A stretch of 64,000 nucleotides of DNA from Erythrocercus mccallii (Eukaryota; Chordata; Aves; Passeriformes; Dicruridae), in assembly GCA_013397435.1 (NCBI GenBank), contig VZRG01002079.1, positions 43,312-107,311 of the forward strand. The letters run 5' to 3'. Made by a program: the position numbers and the translations under genes. Of the stretch, positions 1-13,302 are shown in pieces (positions within the stretch are counted from its first letter, which is position 1; the number at the start of each line of letters is the position of its first letter). The notes under the pieces are model-generated. The model was not told where the DNA came from. It worked only from the letters and a program-made list of their open reading frames with translations, and made no database searches.

Positions 1-3000
1 GGTCAAAATCCAGTCAGAAGGAATGAGGCTGAAAAATAAAAGGCTATGTGGGAGATCCCTGGTGAATGAAAAGCAGTCTCACTCCAGAAAAGAGGAAACA
101 AGCCCTGGGTCTTGGCTCCCACCACAATGATGTGATGGGTGTACTTTAGGAACAGTGTAAGGGCTCCAGGGAAAGGTTGGTTGTACATGGTGTGGAAGTT
201 TGGCCTTTGAGGCATGGAAGAAACCCCTTGAAATTTCTAGGAATTAGAAACAAAAACACAAAACAATTTAAAAATAGCAGGAGGCAGAACAGCTTAGACT
301 GGTATGCTAAATCCAACTTTATCACCCATAAGAGAAAAATATTAAACACAAGGGAACCCTAGGTAGCAATTTATTTTTTTTGAGTGTGCAAATACCACCT
401 TTCTGCTGACCTTTTTTACTGAGAAACAGAATTTCTAATGCAGAGCTAAGAACTGCCCTGCCTTTTGGACACACACAAGTAAAATCAACACAGCTCTGTG
501 GTGTTGGAGACAGCAAGATCTTAGCCTCCTTTTTCTGCATCATGAAGGATGTTACACCCAAAGCAGAAAAGTGTAAATGGAACCTGAAATGTCCCAGCTT
601 TGCTACTGGCTGGAGTCAGAGCCCAAATTCACCATCTCCTACATCCCTCAAAGACAATAAAAAGTGACGACATGTTCTGGACTGGACTTGGAACTGTCAG
701 GCAATAAATCCACAGTAAATGTTGATTTCCCTGGACACTGCCGGACTGAAGAGAAATTGAGAGTCCCTTACTAACAGGAGCTTATGTTTCCCATAGAAAT
801 GTCCTATAAAAAGGTATTTATTAGATAATGAATTGCAAAGGGCTGTCAGCTGAAAGTGATCTCTCATCCAAGCAAGTGGTCAGATCAGGCAAAATCTTGT
901 TTTGGTCATTTAATCAAAATCAAGGAAATGAGTTTATACATGAATTCTTCATATGAATCCCTTCTCCCTTGTTTCCTCTCTTTAAACCATTTAGGGTAGA
1001 ATTTCCAAACCCATCAGTAATCCTCAATGCTCACCTCTGTAACAATTCACTATTTAAACAGCTGTATCTCAGTGCACATCAGGAACTTCTGCACTCCAGA
1101 AGCTGCAATCCAGACTGACTGTCCCAGCCTTGGCACTTTTTGCCTCACACTCCAGTTATGAGTATTGTGACTAAACATTTCAGTGTTCTTGCTACATACA
1201 CATGTAGTTCTGTGAGCAAAAGAACTAATGAAGCCTCTCCTTTGAGGATTTTTTCATGTTTAATAAAGCTGCATTTACCTTACAGTTTTTTTCAATGAAT
1301 GGAAATATTAATGTGATTTCTCTGTGCTTTCTATTCTTGCAGGAGTTGTAAAGCTAATATTGTTGAGAGCTCTTCCTTTCCATCAAATGGGCTTAGACTA
1401 GTTCACATTTCACTGAAGTTCTCCAAGAACTGAGAAGAGCAGAGGCAAACACTGTGTGACTGCAGACACCTTGTTTCTATAGGAAACAATGCCAATAAAA
1501 AGAAGAAAAGGCTTTTTTAAATAATAATACTGAACTGCAGGAAAAAAAATTCAGTTGAGATCCTTGTAAATGCCTGGTTAGTTCTGCTCAGGTTTTAAAC
1601 ACACATTTGTTCCAAAAATTTAATAGCTGTGAGACTGTTTCAGGATTTCTCCTTCTGAAATGTCTGATTAAAGATTTTAGTGTCTTCAGGCCAGGTCAAG
1701 GAACAATGTGTGAAACCCAATCCTTGAGGTCAAAGCTGCAGCAGCACAGGGCCATTTTTAGCTCTTTATAGGCTTGACACATCATTTGAAATGAGAGAAT
1801 TTGCTTGTACTGATCAATGAACAGGGATTTTATACAAGAAAACCAGTAAGAAGATGAAGTACCAACATGGAGGGGCTGGGCTATGCTATTTCCAAGAACC
1901 TTCTGGATGAAGAAATTGCTTTATTTATTTTATTTTTGGCAAAGCAACATCCCACATATGTAGAGATGACAAGACAACCAAGCCCTCAATCACTTTTCAG
2001 TGAAATGACTTTTATGAAAATAGATGGCTTGGTCCTTGTAGACCTGCTCTGGAAGTGCTCTCACCTGACTGCTGTCAGCCTAAAGGCTTGAGTCATTTAT
2101 TTGTGAGCTACAAAATTCTTCACAGTGCTGTGGGAAGGAGGCAAGGGGGCACCTGGATGAGCCAGCAGAGAGGTGATGTAATATAAGGCATTTAGGTCCT
2201 GCTCATGTGCCTGTCACACCCAACAGGCCACTGGTTACTCCTTTACTTTAGCAAGGGACAGCAGAATTGAGAGGGGAATTTACAGAAAAAAGTGGGGTAG
2301 GGCAGCTTCTCTCCAGATTGCTGCTCTCCTGGAAGATGGAAAATTTTCTCTTTTTTTCTGGAAGTCTCCTTCACTGAAGGCCCTACACACAAATGGAGCT
2401 CTTTTCTGACTCGGTGCAGGCACCTGAGCACCTCCTCCCACACATTCTGTATTTGTGCTAGGGGTGTACAGTGCATATTTCTTGGAAGCAACAGGCAGAG
2501 GAAAAAGCTGACAGCAAATTCTGCCATGTTTCTTTCCTGTCCACTGAAGAATGAGAAAATTAGGGTTGGCCTTGGGTGAGAAAAGTAAAGAAAAAGAAAA
2601 AGCTTTTAAAGAAAAGCTGAAAATCATGATGATGAAGTATTTATGGTCTTGGGAGGGAAAATGGTGGCTGAGCTGCTGAACTGGAATAAATGGTACCATT
2701 GACTGTAAGAGTTTATCAACTCTCCAGCAGCTGGGGAACAGCACTATTTGTGGGAAAGCAAAGAGAGCTGGGCTTGTTTGAAAGGGCCACAGCTTCCAGG
2801 GAGTGACCCGGGTCAAGTGGACTCAATGTGCCCTCACCACGATGTTTAAACACCACATCTTCCCCAGCCACCCAAGTTATGAACTTCTGAACTGGCACCA
2901 ATAAATTCTGAGAGGCTTTCTCTAAGAGATGAAATCATGTAGCTGAGTTTTCTCTCAGTTATCCCAGCACACACCCAAGGCCCCATTCCATCACCTTGTA

Positions 3001-5989
3001 CCATGTGTGATCATTTACGCTTCCCCAAAGTAGGCAAATGTGTAATTAAAAAACTGTGGTTGCACCTCGTGCAGATTTTCTGCTGGCGTAGGTGACTGGG
3101 AGTTGACTTTTCCTTCCTTGCCCCCAAGAACTAACAATATTGTTTGAAAACTGCACTGAAGTAATGTAAGGAAAGTTATTGTTAGACTCTAGGAACAGAC
3201 CAGAAGTGAGAATTTTAACATTCTCTTTCTCCTTCAGATGAGAAAACACCCTACACCACGGAGATGGACACCACCAGTGATGAAAAAGCAAAGTGTTCAC
3301 GGGCTCTTGCTGGAGCACAAATGAATGGCTGGGCAGAGGAGGGGCTTGACAGGAGATGTCAGACACCACAGTACCCCTGAGTGGATTCAGCACAATCCTC
3401 CTGCGTGCTTTCACTGCAGCCCCTTCCCAAAGCCAAGGTGCTGCAGTGAAGTGTTTGAAAACACACCCTGATTGTGTTGGCAGAGCTCAAACCAGACAGA
3501 ACAAGCAATCCAAACCAGTGAAATGCACTGGAGGAAAACTAACACATGGCAAGGAGAAAAGGGAGAAATTGAGCAGCTCAGACAGGGACAGAGCTGCTAA
3601 TTCAATCTTTAGGAAGGGGCCATCTCTTTGTCCTGAAAAAAGTCTCCTGAACAAGGGTAACAATTTCAGTATTCCTGAGAAGCGGCAATGAATTACTGGA
3701 GCACGTTCATGGTCTGGTGTGCTGGCATGGAGAAGCACAGACCCCAGAGACACCTCTGAGTTAGAAGACAATTCTCTGTCACCCAGTCCTGGCAACAGCA
3801 GAGCTGCCGAACTCTGGGGAAACTGGAAGCATCTGAACAAAACAAACCAGCAAGGGTACAGACAAGAGCATGCTGCTTCCACTGATGTCCTCCTGGCCAA
3901 CCTGCATCCCTCCTGCCACAAGGGACTCCTCACCAGGAGAAGCAATGCTTCTGGCTGCCACTCAGAGCTGCCTCCCACTGAAAAGTTTTTTCAACCTCAT
4001 TTTGCCTGAAATGGTTTAGATGGAAATAGAAGTCAAATCTGGGAGAAAAGCAGGGTTGTTATCCTTGTTCAACTGACAAGAAATTGAGACAAAGGGAGAC
4101 TAAGTCATGTTTGTGAGCAGGAATTGTAGCTTAACTCATAAATCTCCTCAGATCCACACTTTAAACATCACACTTGCCAAACCATTCTTCTTCTTCTTCC
4201 CATAAGAAAGAAGAAACACAAGCCTTGATGGGTTTTGTGAGCCTCTCTGACTCAGGGGAGTCATCAGCCTGCACCACCACCTCCCCACCCTCCCCTCTGC
4301 CTTTTCTCTACACAGGCCAAGCTCCACACACCCTTCAAAGTTCCATCCCCTGTGATCACACACCCTGCTGGGTGTCAGCATCAGGCCCTGGGTGTCATTC
4401 TCCTAACAGGATCTAAAATCAGATCAGTTTGAGAAATATTATCCAGTAGGACCAGAATTCCAAAATATGTTTAAAAACAACTACAGCATAAATATGTATG
4501 CAAGAGGAGAGAAAGAAGCAGAGCTGAAGGATATGCTATCAGTATGGCTTCTGCACTGTTTTGTAGTCATTTAATGGTGTGACTGTAGCTGATGACAACA
4601 GTGAGAGTGATGGACAGCACAGCACCACTTCACAACACTGTGATTTCAGCAAAAGGTCATACCCATGAATTATAGATGACTAACTCCATCATGACTTACA
4701 CTAATGCAATGCTGGGCTTATATTGTTTCTCTTACCTTGATGCTCCTGGTGGAATAATAGATGGAAAAATCATGTGCATCATAAACTATCAAAGTAGCCA
4801 AAAAAAGTCTCAAACTCCAACAGAAGCTTGTAGAAGCTGGAGGTAAAGGTGAGAAAAGTCCTTGGCACTAAATGCATTAATTTTACTGAAAATGCTGTAC
4901 TGAGTAGAAAAAGTGCTCTGGGGTTTTTTTGGGTCCTCTGCCAATCTAGTTCCTGCAATGCTAACAATGGCAAGCAACTTCCAAAAGGATTATCAGCCTC
5001 TTTTCCAACTGAGACCACAACCAGAGAATATGTTATCCTCACAGTATGGCAGCCTCACTCGCCCTCAGGCTCTCACTCTGCCCATGGTCACAGGCAGCAG
5101 CACCTCTCAGAGTGAGGGAAGTATCTCAGAGACACTCTCGCTGCCCTCCCAGCAATTCCTTCATGGAATCACAATGCACAGCCTTCCCTGGACTCACTGC
5201 TGACTCCAAGTTCACACATGTGGAATAGGATGATCCCTTCTGAAACTACAGGACCTGACTCAGTTTTCTGCCAGCACATCAGTGGGCACAAAACACCAGG
5301 AGTGTGTGCCTGTCAGTGGAGATACTCATTTACAGCAGCTGAAAAAGTGTCTGGTGAACCTCAGTGCAGATATTGTTCATCATGACTGGTGCAACTGGGA
5401 CAAGAACTGAGCTCCTTGAGAACCAAAGCTCACACTGATCCGAAACGCCTGGCATTCCTCCCTCACCATTGTTGTGTCTGGCACAGACAAAGCATGCATG
5501 TAATAGGAATCTTTCTCGTTAATGTCCCTCAGGAATAAGGGCTACTGAAGGCTAAGGATCATGGCAACAATCACACAGCAGCCCCACAAGTTAGGGAGGA
5601 GAAGCCTTTTCTCTCCGGTGTGGCAGGGCACACAGGACAGCACAGCAACCTGGGCTTGTGGGGAAAGGGGGAAAGACGCAGCCCCAGGAGAGCAGAGGGT
5701 GAAGAATTCTCTCTCCAAACCCCTTTTTCTATGTACAGTAAAAGGTTCAAAGCTCTAGGGAGCAGGGAGCTGGTTATATTGTTCAGGCTGGGGTTGGGTT
5801 GCTGGGATTTGGTAAATAAATAGGTAAGTTTGGTAAATACAAACCATTTTACAGCTCAGCAAGTGGCGCTTTGGGAAATGTTCTCATATCCATTTCCAAG
5901 GGGCTGTGGAGAGCTTGCCTTGCATGGGGGGTCAGGGAAGCAGCCATTTCAAACTAAGGGTTCCAGGGAAGGTGTGAGCATGTATATTT

Positions 5990-6003
5990 TATATATATAT
6001 ATA
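5990..6003. repeat. Short (TA)n microsatellite
   Basis: Seven alternating TA units inside a longer AT-only stretch that begins near 5982. No function inferred. Confidence 0.7.
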
Positions 6004-7875
6004 AAAATACTGGCCTGAGGAACTTCAGTGAAGTTGGTAGCTGCTAATGTGTTATTGGTTTCCCTTGTTAGATTTGACTGAGGGGCACTATCTGCTGCTG
6101 TATAATGAAAAAGAATCATCAAACAGCCTGGGAGGACGGGACAATATCACTGGGGCACCTTAACTAATTCTGCAAAACCACGGAATTGCTGTCATATTTT
6201 CTCCACATCATATGAAAGCCATTTTCTGTGAGTGGAATTCCCAGGTGGACTGCACAGGAGCGCTCCTGGCCTGGCAGGGCTTAAGGGACAGCAATCTTGC
6301 CATTACTTCTTTATATAAACTGCCTAAAGCCCCACACACGTGGTCCTTCTGAAAAGCACAGATCACTTATTCAGGCTGTTAGTGCAGAGCAGCTGTGCCA
6401 GTGGGGCAGAGCACGTCCACCAGCCATGGAAACCTTGACTGAACACAAGGAGACACAGATGGAGCAGCATCTTTCCATTTTCCCCTCAGATAGCTCATAT
6501 TTGGGGTACAAAATATTCCAGGGGGTATTTTTGTTTGTTGGTTGTTTTTTTTGGATGCTGTCTCATCTTGGAAAGACTCTCAGTCACAGGCAGTTCTGTG
6601 GAAGAAACCCAACGTGTTTGCCTTTCCTCTCCCTCACCTTGGGTGTATTTTCAGGGGAGGGAGCAGACAGGCATCCCTACTACTTATTTTTAGTCTTGCA
6701 ATTGTTGGTGCAAAGAATACCCATCCCTGCTCTCTGTATCTCTGAGCTATTTGATGTTCTGCCTTCAGAACTATGAGGAAAACCAAAAAATCCTACAAAC
6801 ATTTTTCTGCATGCAAAACTAACCAGAGTCTGAATGTGGAACTGTGTAAAACTGCATTTCAAGCTGTATGTAAAATTGAGAATTACACAGGGAAATAAAC
6901 AGATGGCAAAGAGAAGTGAGAAGTAACTTCTCTCACATCAACATTTTAAGAAGTTTTTAGTTTCCTTTGAGATTAGAAAAAAATAAAAAGTCCAATCTTC
7001 CCCCCCCTCAAAAAAAAACCCAAGAAAAATCTTTTACATTAAAGTGTAATTTCCTTTTCCTCATGAAAGATCAGTTAATGAAGAACCCAGCAGGAATGCC
7101 AAAACAGTCAGGAGTTTGCAGGTATATGGGAAAAGTCTTGTAAGGGTTGGACTAGGTGCTATCCCAGCCAACACTGCAGTGGGCTGGAGAAGCAGCAAAA
7201 ATGTCCCTGTGCAGTTGGAGGTGTTCTTTATTCAAAGTCTGATGTTAGCAGTGAGCCTGAAAGAAAACAGCCAAGCCAAAAGGGTGTGCCTGGAATTAAT
7301 TTATTGGAAGTAAATTTGCTGATTGGCAGCAATCAGGATGGAGCTGACAGCCAAACATTTTCTGGGGCTGACTCAAAGAAATGATCCAGGACTTGGTTAA
7401 GAGTGTCCCTAAGGACAGAGTCTGTCACTGCTAATTAGTTTATCAAAATGATGCTGTTCCATTGGGTAGAATCAATTGGATTCATCTTCACATTTGCTAA
7501 AAGGCCCTCAGTTCTTTTTTTCCAGCCAGCACACATGTACCTTTAGAGAGCCTTCCTCTAAGATGAACCTTAATTCTTCAGTGTTGATCTTAATTCTTAA
7601 TTGCCACAACTCCTTGTAGCCCATTGCCACATCAATAGGCAAAGTGACACAGTCTCATTTGTCACTGCTGTCAATGTCACCACCAGTTACCTACCACTTT
7701 GTGCCTCTGTGGGCTGCCTGCTGGAGCTTCTAAGGCTAGGAAGCTCTGACACACACGGTTCATGCTGCCAAGGTAGAGGAAAATGTTACCTAACAGACAT
7801 GAAGGAAACAGGAATCTGAAATTTATGCCCAGAAGTTTTAGAGCATTTCACCTCCCGCTGCAGAGTCTCATTGTT

Positions 7876-7924
7876 CTTTCTTCTTCCCATGCATGTGAAA
7901 GTGGAAGAAGAAAGTTCTGGCAAT
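7876..7924. repeat. Perfect 12-bp inverted repeat
   Basis: CTTTCTTCTTCC at 7876-7887 is exactly complementary to GGAAGAAGAAAG at 7913-7924, with a 25-base spacer. The arms are a pure pyrimidine and a pure purine tract, so chance pairing of low-complexity sequence is a fair explanation. No other signal of an RNA gene. Confidence 0.6.
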
Positions 7925-10900
7925 TAAAAGGATGCTTGTCTTAAAAAAACACAAACTCAAGCAAAACTATCCATTAAACAAAAAAAATAAACCATTTTAA
8001 ACCATTTGAAAGGTAACTTGTGTGCAAAACTGCAACAGCACAGCTGCTCAGCAACAGCTCCACACAGATCTCCAGACTTACAGGAAAAAAAGGTAGGAAG
8101 CCCCAGAGCAAAAACAGGAGAGAGGTTTGTGTTTGTCTTGGGTTTTTTTTTAATACTTTTGTCATCCCTTTCTTCACTGGAAAGTAATAAATCTTCTGCA
8201 GGAAAATGTACCTGCTAGTATCATTAAGAGACTTGAACACGGCAAGATAAAACTCCCTGAAGCCAAAGCAGCTATTTGTGTCAAAGAAAACAATACAGTA
8301 ATTTATACTTCCCCTCCCAAATCTTATGTTACTGCAGCAAATCTGCTCCTTTACCAATTAATCATAAATCAAAGCACTGACAAGATATTAGTCTCCCATT
8401 CCTCTGGGAGACAAGTGGAATGTGCATCAAGCAGCAGAAGTAAGAGCTCGCTTGCCAAGGTGTCAGATGGAAGCTGTGTTAAGGGGATTGCTGTGTTTCC
8501 TACCACAACAGCAACACGGAATTTCTGATTCAGCATCACGCCAGCCAAGTGGGTGAGAAAACTTCAAAGCTCACAGGCTCCATCTGAAGGGAGCTGCTCT
8601 CTTTGAGCCCTTAAATGTGACTCAGAAAGGGCTGGCCAGGGAGCTGCACTCTCTGTTTTTACAGGAGTGCTGAACACTTTTTGCCATAAGTCCAAGGGAA
8701 AAGGAAAAACACAGCACGTGACTTTTCCACATGGAAGAGGGGCAACTTGTGTTTGTTTAATTAGCAATCTTTATTAAACAGCCAGAGCTGTTAAATGCTG
8801 GAAATTTCAGACAGAAGTTCTGAAACAATTCACACAGAGAACAAGGCAAATGAGAACAAACTTGAGAAATAATCCTAAGATGCTTGCTGCAGAAATAATT
8901 TCTGCAATAAATGTATTTAGTTGCTGTCATCTCATACTACATATTTACCCAGCTGACTGCTTGCCCCCAAAAATGTATGACAACAGCTCTTCATTTTCAT
9001 ATAAAACAGCATCCTAGGTAAGGGGGAAATGTTCCATATGTAGATAATTCTTTCAAGAAGCATCTCAGGTGAAGAATTAAAGGTATTTGGGATAAAAATG
9101 GAAGGATTTCTGAGAGGATCTTAGCAGCATCCTCTCCCTCCTTCTCAGACAGCCTGGAGGGTGACACGTAGCACAGGGGGCACTGCCCAGATGCCACAGG
9201 AGCTCACTTGCTACATCCATCCTCAGTGCAAGGCAGAGGGGGAAGGCACAGGACAGACAAAATTTCAGGTCAGCACTTGCCCCTCTGCAAAAACCTCAGG
9301 AATTTACAGATTGCTCTTATTCATCAAGTAAGCTGCTTTTAGGTTTAGGGCTTTGTTTATTTTCAGAAGTGGCATTTTTAGTCCTCTGGAAAAAAAAAAA
9401 AGAACACTACAAAATTGTGCACATCCTGCAGAAAAAACCCAACCTAAACCCATCTGAACAATATTAAACTGCAATGTGTGGTGGGAATAAAGCAGGGAAA
9501 AGCAATCTAAACTTAACTACCCTCCCAAACATCTCCCACCAGCAAATGCTTTCTTGTTTTAGGGCAGCACATTCACACAATTCAGGTCTGAATAGTTAAC
9601 ACTAAACACACATCTCTCATCAGTGTGAAATATTGCTGGCTGCCTGATCTCCACGTCTTTCTCAGCCCTGGTGGCTCTGGTGGGATTGCTGAGCTGCTGC
9701 AGAGCCTCTGAGAAGTACAGGACTAATGTGTAATCTTTTCTTTTCCAGGGAGATTTTTTCAGACAGTTATTCTTACAGGTTCTCACAAAACAAGCTATAA
9801 TTTCACTATTCCAGTGAACAAGGAATAAGAAATCCTTATTACCATTTCTGTAGGGAATGCAATTAACAAATCTGGTGCTTACTTTAAATAACTGCTTAAT
9901 GTATTTTGTTATTCCTACAGGATTTCTCACCTGACCAGGAGATCCCGTTTGAGTGCCCTACATTAAGAAGTTTGGTGGCATTCAGTTACACCTACAAAAA
10001 TTCATCCCTTAAAAACAAAGTGCAGAAAAAACCCCTAGCCATAAGCAATTAAAAGATGCAGCCACTTCCCCACTGCCATGCAATGTCTCCTCAAAACCTC
10101 AAAAACCTTTACATGGCTCAAATGGAACCATTCAGCAAATCTTTGCTCTCCTCAGTAACAGAATATCCCAGTGTATGTAACTGATGATATAAATGATCAT
10201 TCTGTGTGCAGTGAATTCTGCTCATGGACCTAATTTTCTTGGAATTATTTGTGGAGGCTTTTGAATGAACAGAATCAGAATGGAAAGATCTTATACAACA
10301 GCAAGAAGACAGCCTTTTACAGCATAAAACGCCTTAAGGTGGTGTGGTTTTGGTTTTTTTCCATTTCTTCTCTCAAATTGTCTGAAGAATTAGCTCACTT
10401 AGACCAGAAAAAGAAGTTACAACAGGTACTAATGAAGTCAAAAGAGGAAACCACTTCTAGTCTCCACATGAAACTGTCACAAAATGTCTACATCCCCCAG
10501 TAAGACTGAATTTAACACTACTGGAGTCTCTGAAAACTTCTGTTTAGCTTGGTAATTTGATTAAAGCAAGACTTCTATTTGAAATACTATTTCATGGTTT
10601 TCAGTAGAAAAGCTTCAAATCGGTAATCTTACTAAAAAATGAACATTAAGAACATTTAACATATGTTAAGGATTCTTCAGCATCTCTCAGAGTTATGGGA
10701 GCAGTTGAGACCAGCAATAGCCAAAGAGAAATCTACTGCTCCCAGGTGTGCTGGGATGAACAGCATTTAGGATAGCTCTCAGAAAGCTGATTTTGTCAGC
10801 TGTTTGTGCTAAAATCCATCCCTTACTGTGGCTTTACACAGTGATGAGGAGCCCTTCCCAGGTGACTAAAAACCATCTTGTTTTATTATTGCTGTTATCA

Positions 10901-11839
10901 ATAAAAGGGCACAGAGAGAAAGGTTAAAGGGATGAAGAATTCTGGTAACCTTTCTTTATCCAGTTTTAGCTGGACCACTCCCAGTCAAGCATTACAATAT
11001 TTAGTGACACTTCTCTTCTTCCTGACTTTGAGATCTTCCCTTTTTAACCAAATCCCTGCACACAAAGAAGCTCAGCTGATCTCTGCATTGCATTTTGAAT
11101 CTCAAGCAATCATTGAAGCTAGAGGACAGAGAAAACCACAGTTTATTTTACTGCCTAGGAAAGTAAGAAATGCATTGGAAGCAGTGGCAATCACACACAC
11201 TGTGTTTGCAGAAAGGCTGTTCTCTTTTGAAGTGTAGGTTAAGCTCAGAAACACTTTGCAGCATTACAGCCATTTTCCAAGTCTGTTTTGGATATTTAAA
11301 AGAGAGCATCTTCTATACAACTATTTCAGAAGAGGCATCTTGAAAATGATTCCAAGTTTACTACCTAGCTTTATTTGCTTAAAGAAAGTTCAGTTAATGG
11401 ACTCAGTTGTCTGAATTGTGGGCTATCTACAAAGTTTCTTAAGAACTGAGGGCTGGCCTCACCATCACGACTCTCTGCAGAAGGACCATGCAGGTTTTGG
11501 CATGAGGACAAGCCCCATGCCCTGTTTAGCACAGGATTAGACTGGAAATGAGCTTCTTCACCAAACACAAACAGCTTGTAGAACTCACTAGCACAGAGTA
11601 CAAGAGCTTGGGAAGGCTCAGACCAGGATGACACATTTATACAGCAGTGGAAATCTGCACTCACTGGATTTGCCTGAAAAACCCAGCACTCCACAGGATC
11701 ATATCCTCCAGACACCTCTGTCCCCACCCACAGGTGTTTGTGCACATGCCACACCTTCATGCTGGATTCAGTGCAGTTACAAAACCTGGACTTCTGAGTA
11801 GACTTCTGTGCATTGAAACGCACTAAAAAAATAAAGCTA

Positions 11840-11865
11840 GGAGTTGTACAAGAGTGTACAACTCC
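11840..11865. repeat. Perfect 11-bp hairpin with a 4-base loop
   Basis: GGAGTTGTACA at 11840-11850 and TGTACAACTCC at 11855-11865 are exact reverse complements around the loop AGAG. The stem is of mixed composition, so it is less easily explained by low complexity than the other small inverted repeats. It sits in intronic sequence; function unknown. Confidence 0.75.
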
Positions 11866-12474
11866 CAGTTGTCTCTCAGTGTCTCTGAGCTGCTAAAATA
11901 CAGAGTCATTACTTGTAAACAGCGAGTGTGCTTTTTATGGTTTCTAATCTGAAAACACACTTATCCTTTCAACACAGAACACATACAATCCTTCCCCTAC
12001 TTTCCCTCAAAATAAATGTATATCAAGCACTTTCTGAAAAGTCACAGAAATGTCAAACTGTGCAACTGCTCTGGATGGACTCACTGTCATGTTCAGTTTA
12101 TTCAGGAGAAGATTAAATTGCAACAAAAAGCAGAAAACCTTTAAGAATTTTGCACCATTTGGCGTGCATACAAGCGAAGGAAAAGGCATGCCACACATCT
12201 GCTTCTTGTCATGATTCAAGCCAAAACGCATGTGACAATTGCTTTGCTTTTTATTACCACGCATTCCATAAAATTCCGAGCCTCTCCCTCCTATTATGGA
12301 CATAGCGATTTCCAATCTGTTCCTGGATGTGAAGCGTGGGGTAGAATTCCTGGTTAACCAACAATTACTTATGAACTGCTAGGTAACAGGGAGGGTAGGG
12401 CTCCTCCAGAGAGCCTCGTGGAAGGGTCACAGCAATGCTCAGAGCCTGTGAAAGGGCTTGCACAAGGGGGGAGG

Positions 12475-12755
12475 GTGCGAGTAACAAGCGCAAGGAGCGT
12501 CCCCAACTCGTGCCATTCCCGTCCCAGGCCGTGTGTGTTTTGGGAGCTCTGATGGAGAAGGGTCTAAGTCCTTTGTGGACTTGAGGGCTGGGTGGGCAAG
12601 GCACTGGTGGTGCAGTTTGTTTTGTTTTGTACTGCTGGGCTCCCGTGCTGAAATTCCCGATGACCGCATTTCCTGAGCTCCCGAGGAGCCCGAGGAAATG
12701 GAAAGGGTGAGGTCAGCGCGCTCTGCACTGCGCCTGCCGCCTGCCCTGGCTCCTC
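12475..12755. other. Small CpG-rich, GC-rich patch
   Basis: About 16 CpG dinucleotides lie in roughly 280 bp, against a background where CpG is rare. Examples are a GCGCGC near 12716 and several CCCG steps between 12655 and 12695. No TATA box, splice pair or coding signal goes with it. It could be an intronic regulatory element or an old GC-rich insertion. It is below the usual size of a promoter CpG island. Confidence 0.45.
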
Positions 12756-12809
12756 TCCTGTCCCACCATAACTCAGAATCCATAGCTGTGCATCACATAT
12801 TCCACCTCA

Positions 12810-12932
12810 AAACCAAACCCAGAGAACCAGGGAAACATTTATGTTGGAAAAGACCCCGAAGATCATCAAGTTGAGCCATTAATCTAAAACAAAGTCCCCC
12901 ACTGAAGCATGTCCTAAAGCACCATGGCTGCG
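12810..12932 (-). mobile_element. CR1 LINE fragment, degraded
   Basis: On the + strand the stretch reads like the reverse complement of a CR1 3' region: GGAAAAGACC near 12846, AAGATCATCAAGTTGAGCCATTAA, then a segment like CCACTGAAGCATGTCC and CCTAAAGCACCA. CR1 is the dominant avian LINE and is almost always 5'-truncated. This copy is short and diverged, with unclear ends. Confidence 0.7.
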
Positions 12933-13238
12933 CTTTTTACCTGAGCTTTTACACATCAGGGAGGATCCACAGCAAAAACTAATCTGAGAGAACACACAGC
13001 CAGAGACTATTTGCCAAGAAATCAGCGTGGAAGGGGTGGAAGTGGAAAAGGTGGGGTTGACTCTCAGTGCAGAGACAGTGAGGAGGCAATGGGTGCCCTC
13101 CTGCTGCCCATGGGCCTCTCACCTCAGCAGAGCTGAACCCTAAGAAACCACAGACACTGCACTGCATGATGAGAAACAGAACAAACTAGAAAAGCACTAG
13201 GTCCTGACCAATTTACTTCACGACAATTCATCCTCATA

Positions 13239-13302
13239 CAGAATCACAGAATGGGGTCAAAAAGAACCTTAAAGAACATCTAGCTCCAAGCCCCCCTGCC
13301 AT
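13239..13302 (-). mobile_element. CR1 LINE 3'-end fragment
   Basis: CAGAATCACAGAAT at 13239-13252 is the reverse complement of the CR1 3'-terminal repeat (ATTCTGTG units). It is followed by the CR1-like AACCTTAAAGAACATCTAGCTCC and CCCCCCTGCCAT. The element is only about 64 bp, an extreme 5' truncation. It lies 300 bp from another CR1 piece in the same orientation but carries its own 3' end, so it is a separate insertion. Confidence 0.8.

Larger units (their letters stand above)
1..12809. other. Intronic sequence downstream of exon B, first part
   Basis: AT-rich, non-coding sequence with no exon, RNA gene or intact mobile element that I recognise. It holds a short (TA)n run near 5990-6003, a run of eight C and T followed by A near 7000-7019, and a perfect 12-bp inverted repeat at 7876-7924. 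Scattered open frames, up to 178 codons, have no domain signature or splice context. Assignment to the GPC5 intron is inferred from the position of exon B on the minus strand; I cannot exclude that part of it lies beyond the gene's 3' end. Confidence 0.5.

Noticed and set aside
2280..2816. Longest open frame in the window, 178 codons on the minus strand
   Set aside because: No domain, signal peptide or splice context; composition is that of translated non-coding sequence, and overlapping frames are also open nearby. One frame of this length in 64 kb is compatible with chance.
3487..3978. 163-codon minus-strand frame with an overlapping + frame
   Set aside because: Open on both strands with no motif; GC-richer composition explains the lack of stops.
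6297..6776. 159-codon open frame on the + strand
   Set aside because: No recognisable motif, no promoter or splice signals, and low-complexity T-rich coding in the middle.
7136..7175. Possible CR1 3' fragment (GGGTTGGACTAGGTG)
   Set aside because: Only about 16 bases resemble the CR1 motif and the flanks do not continue the match.
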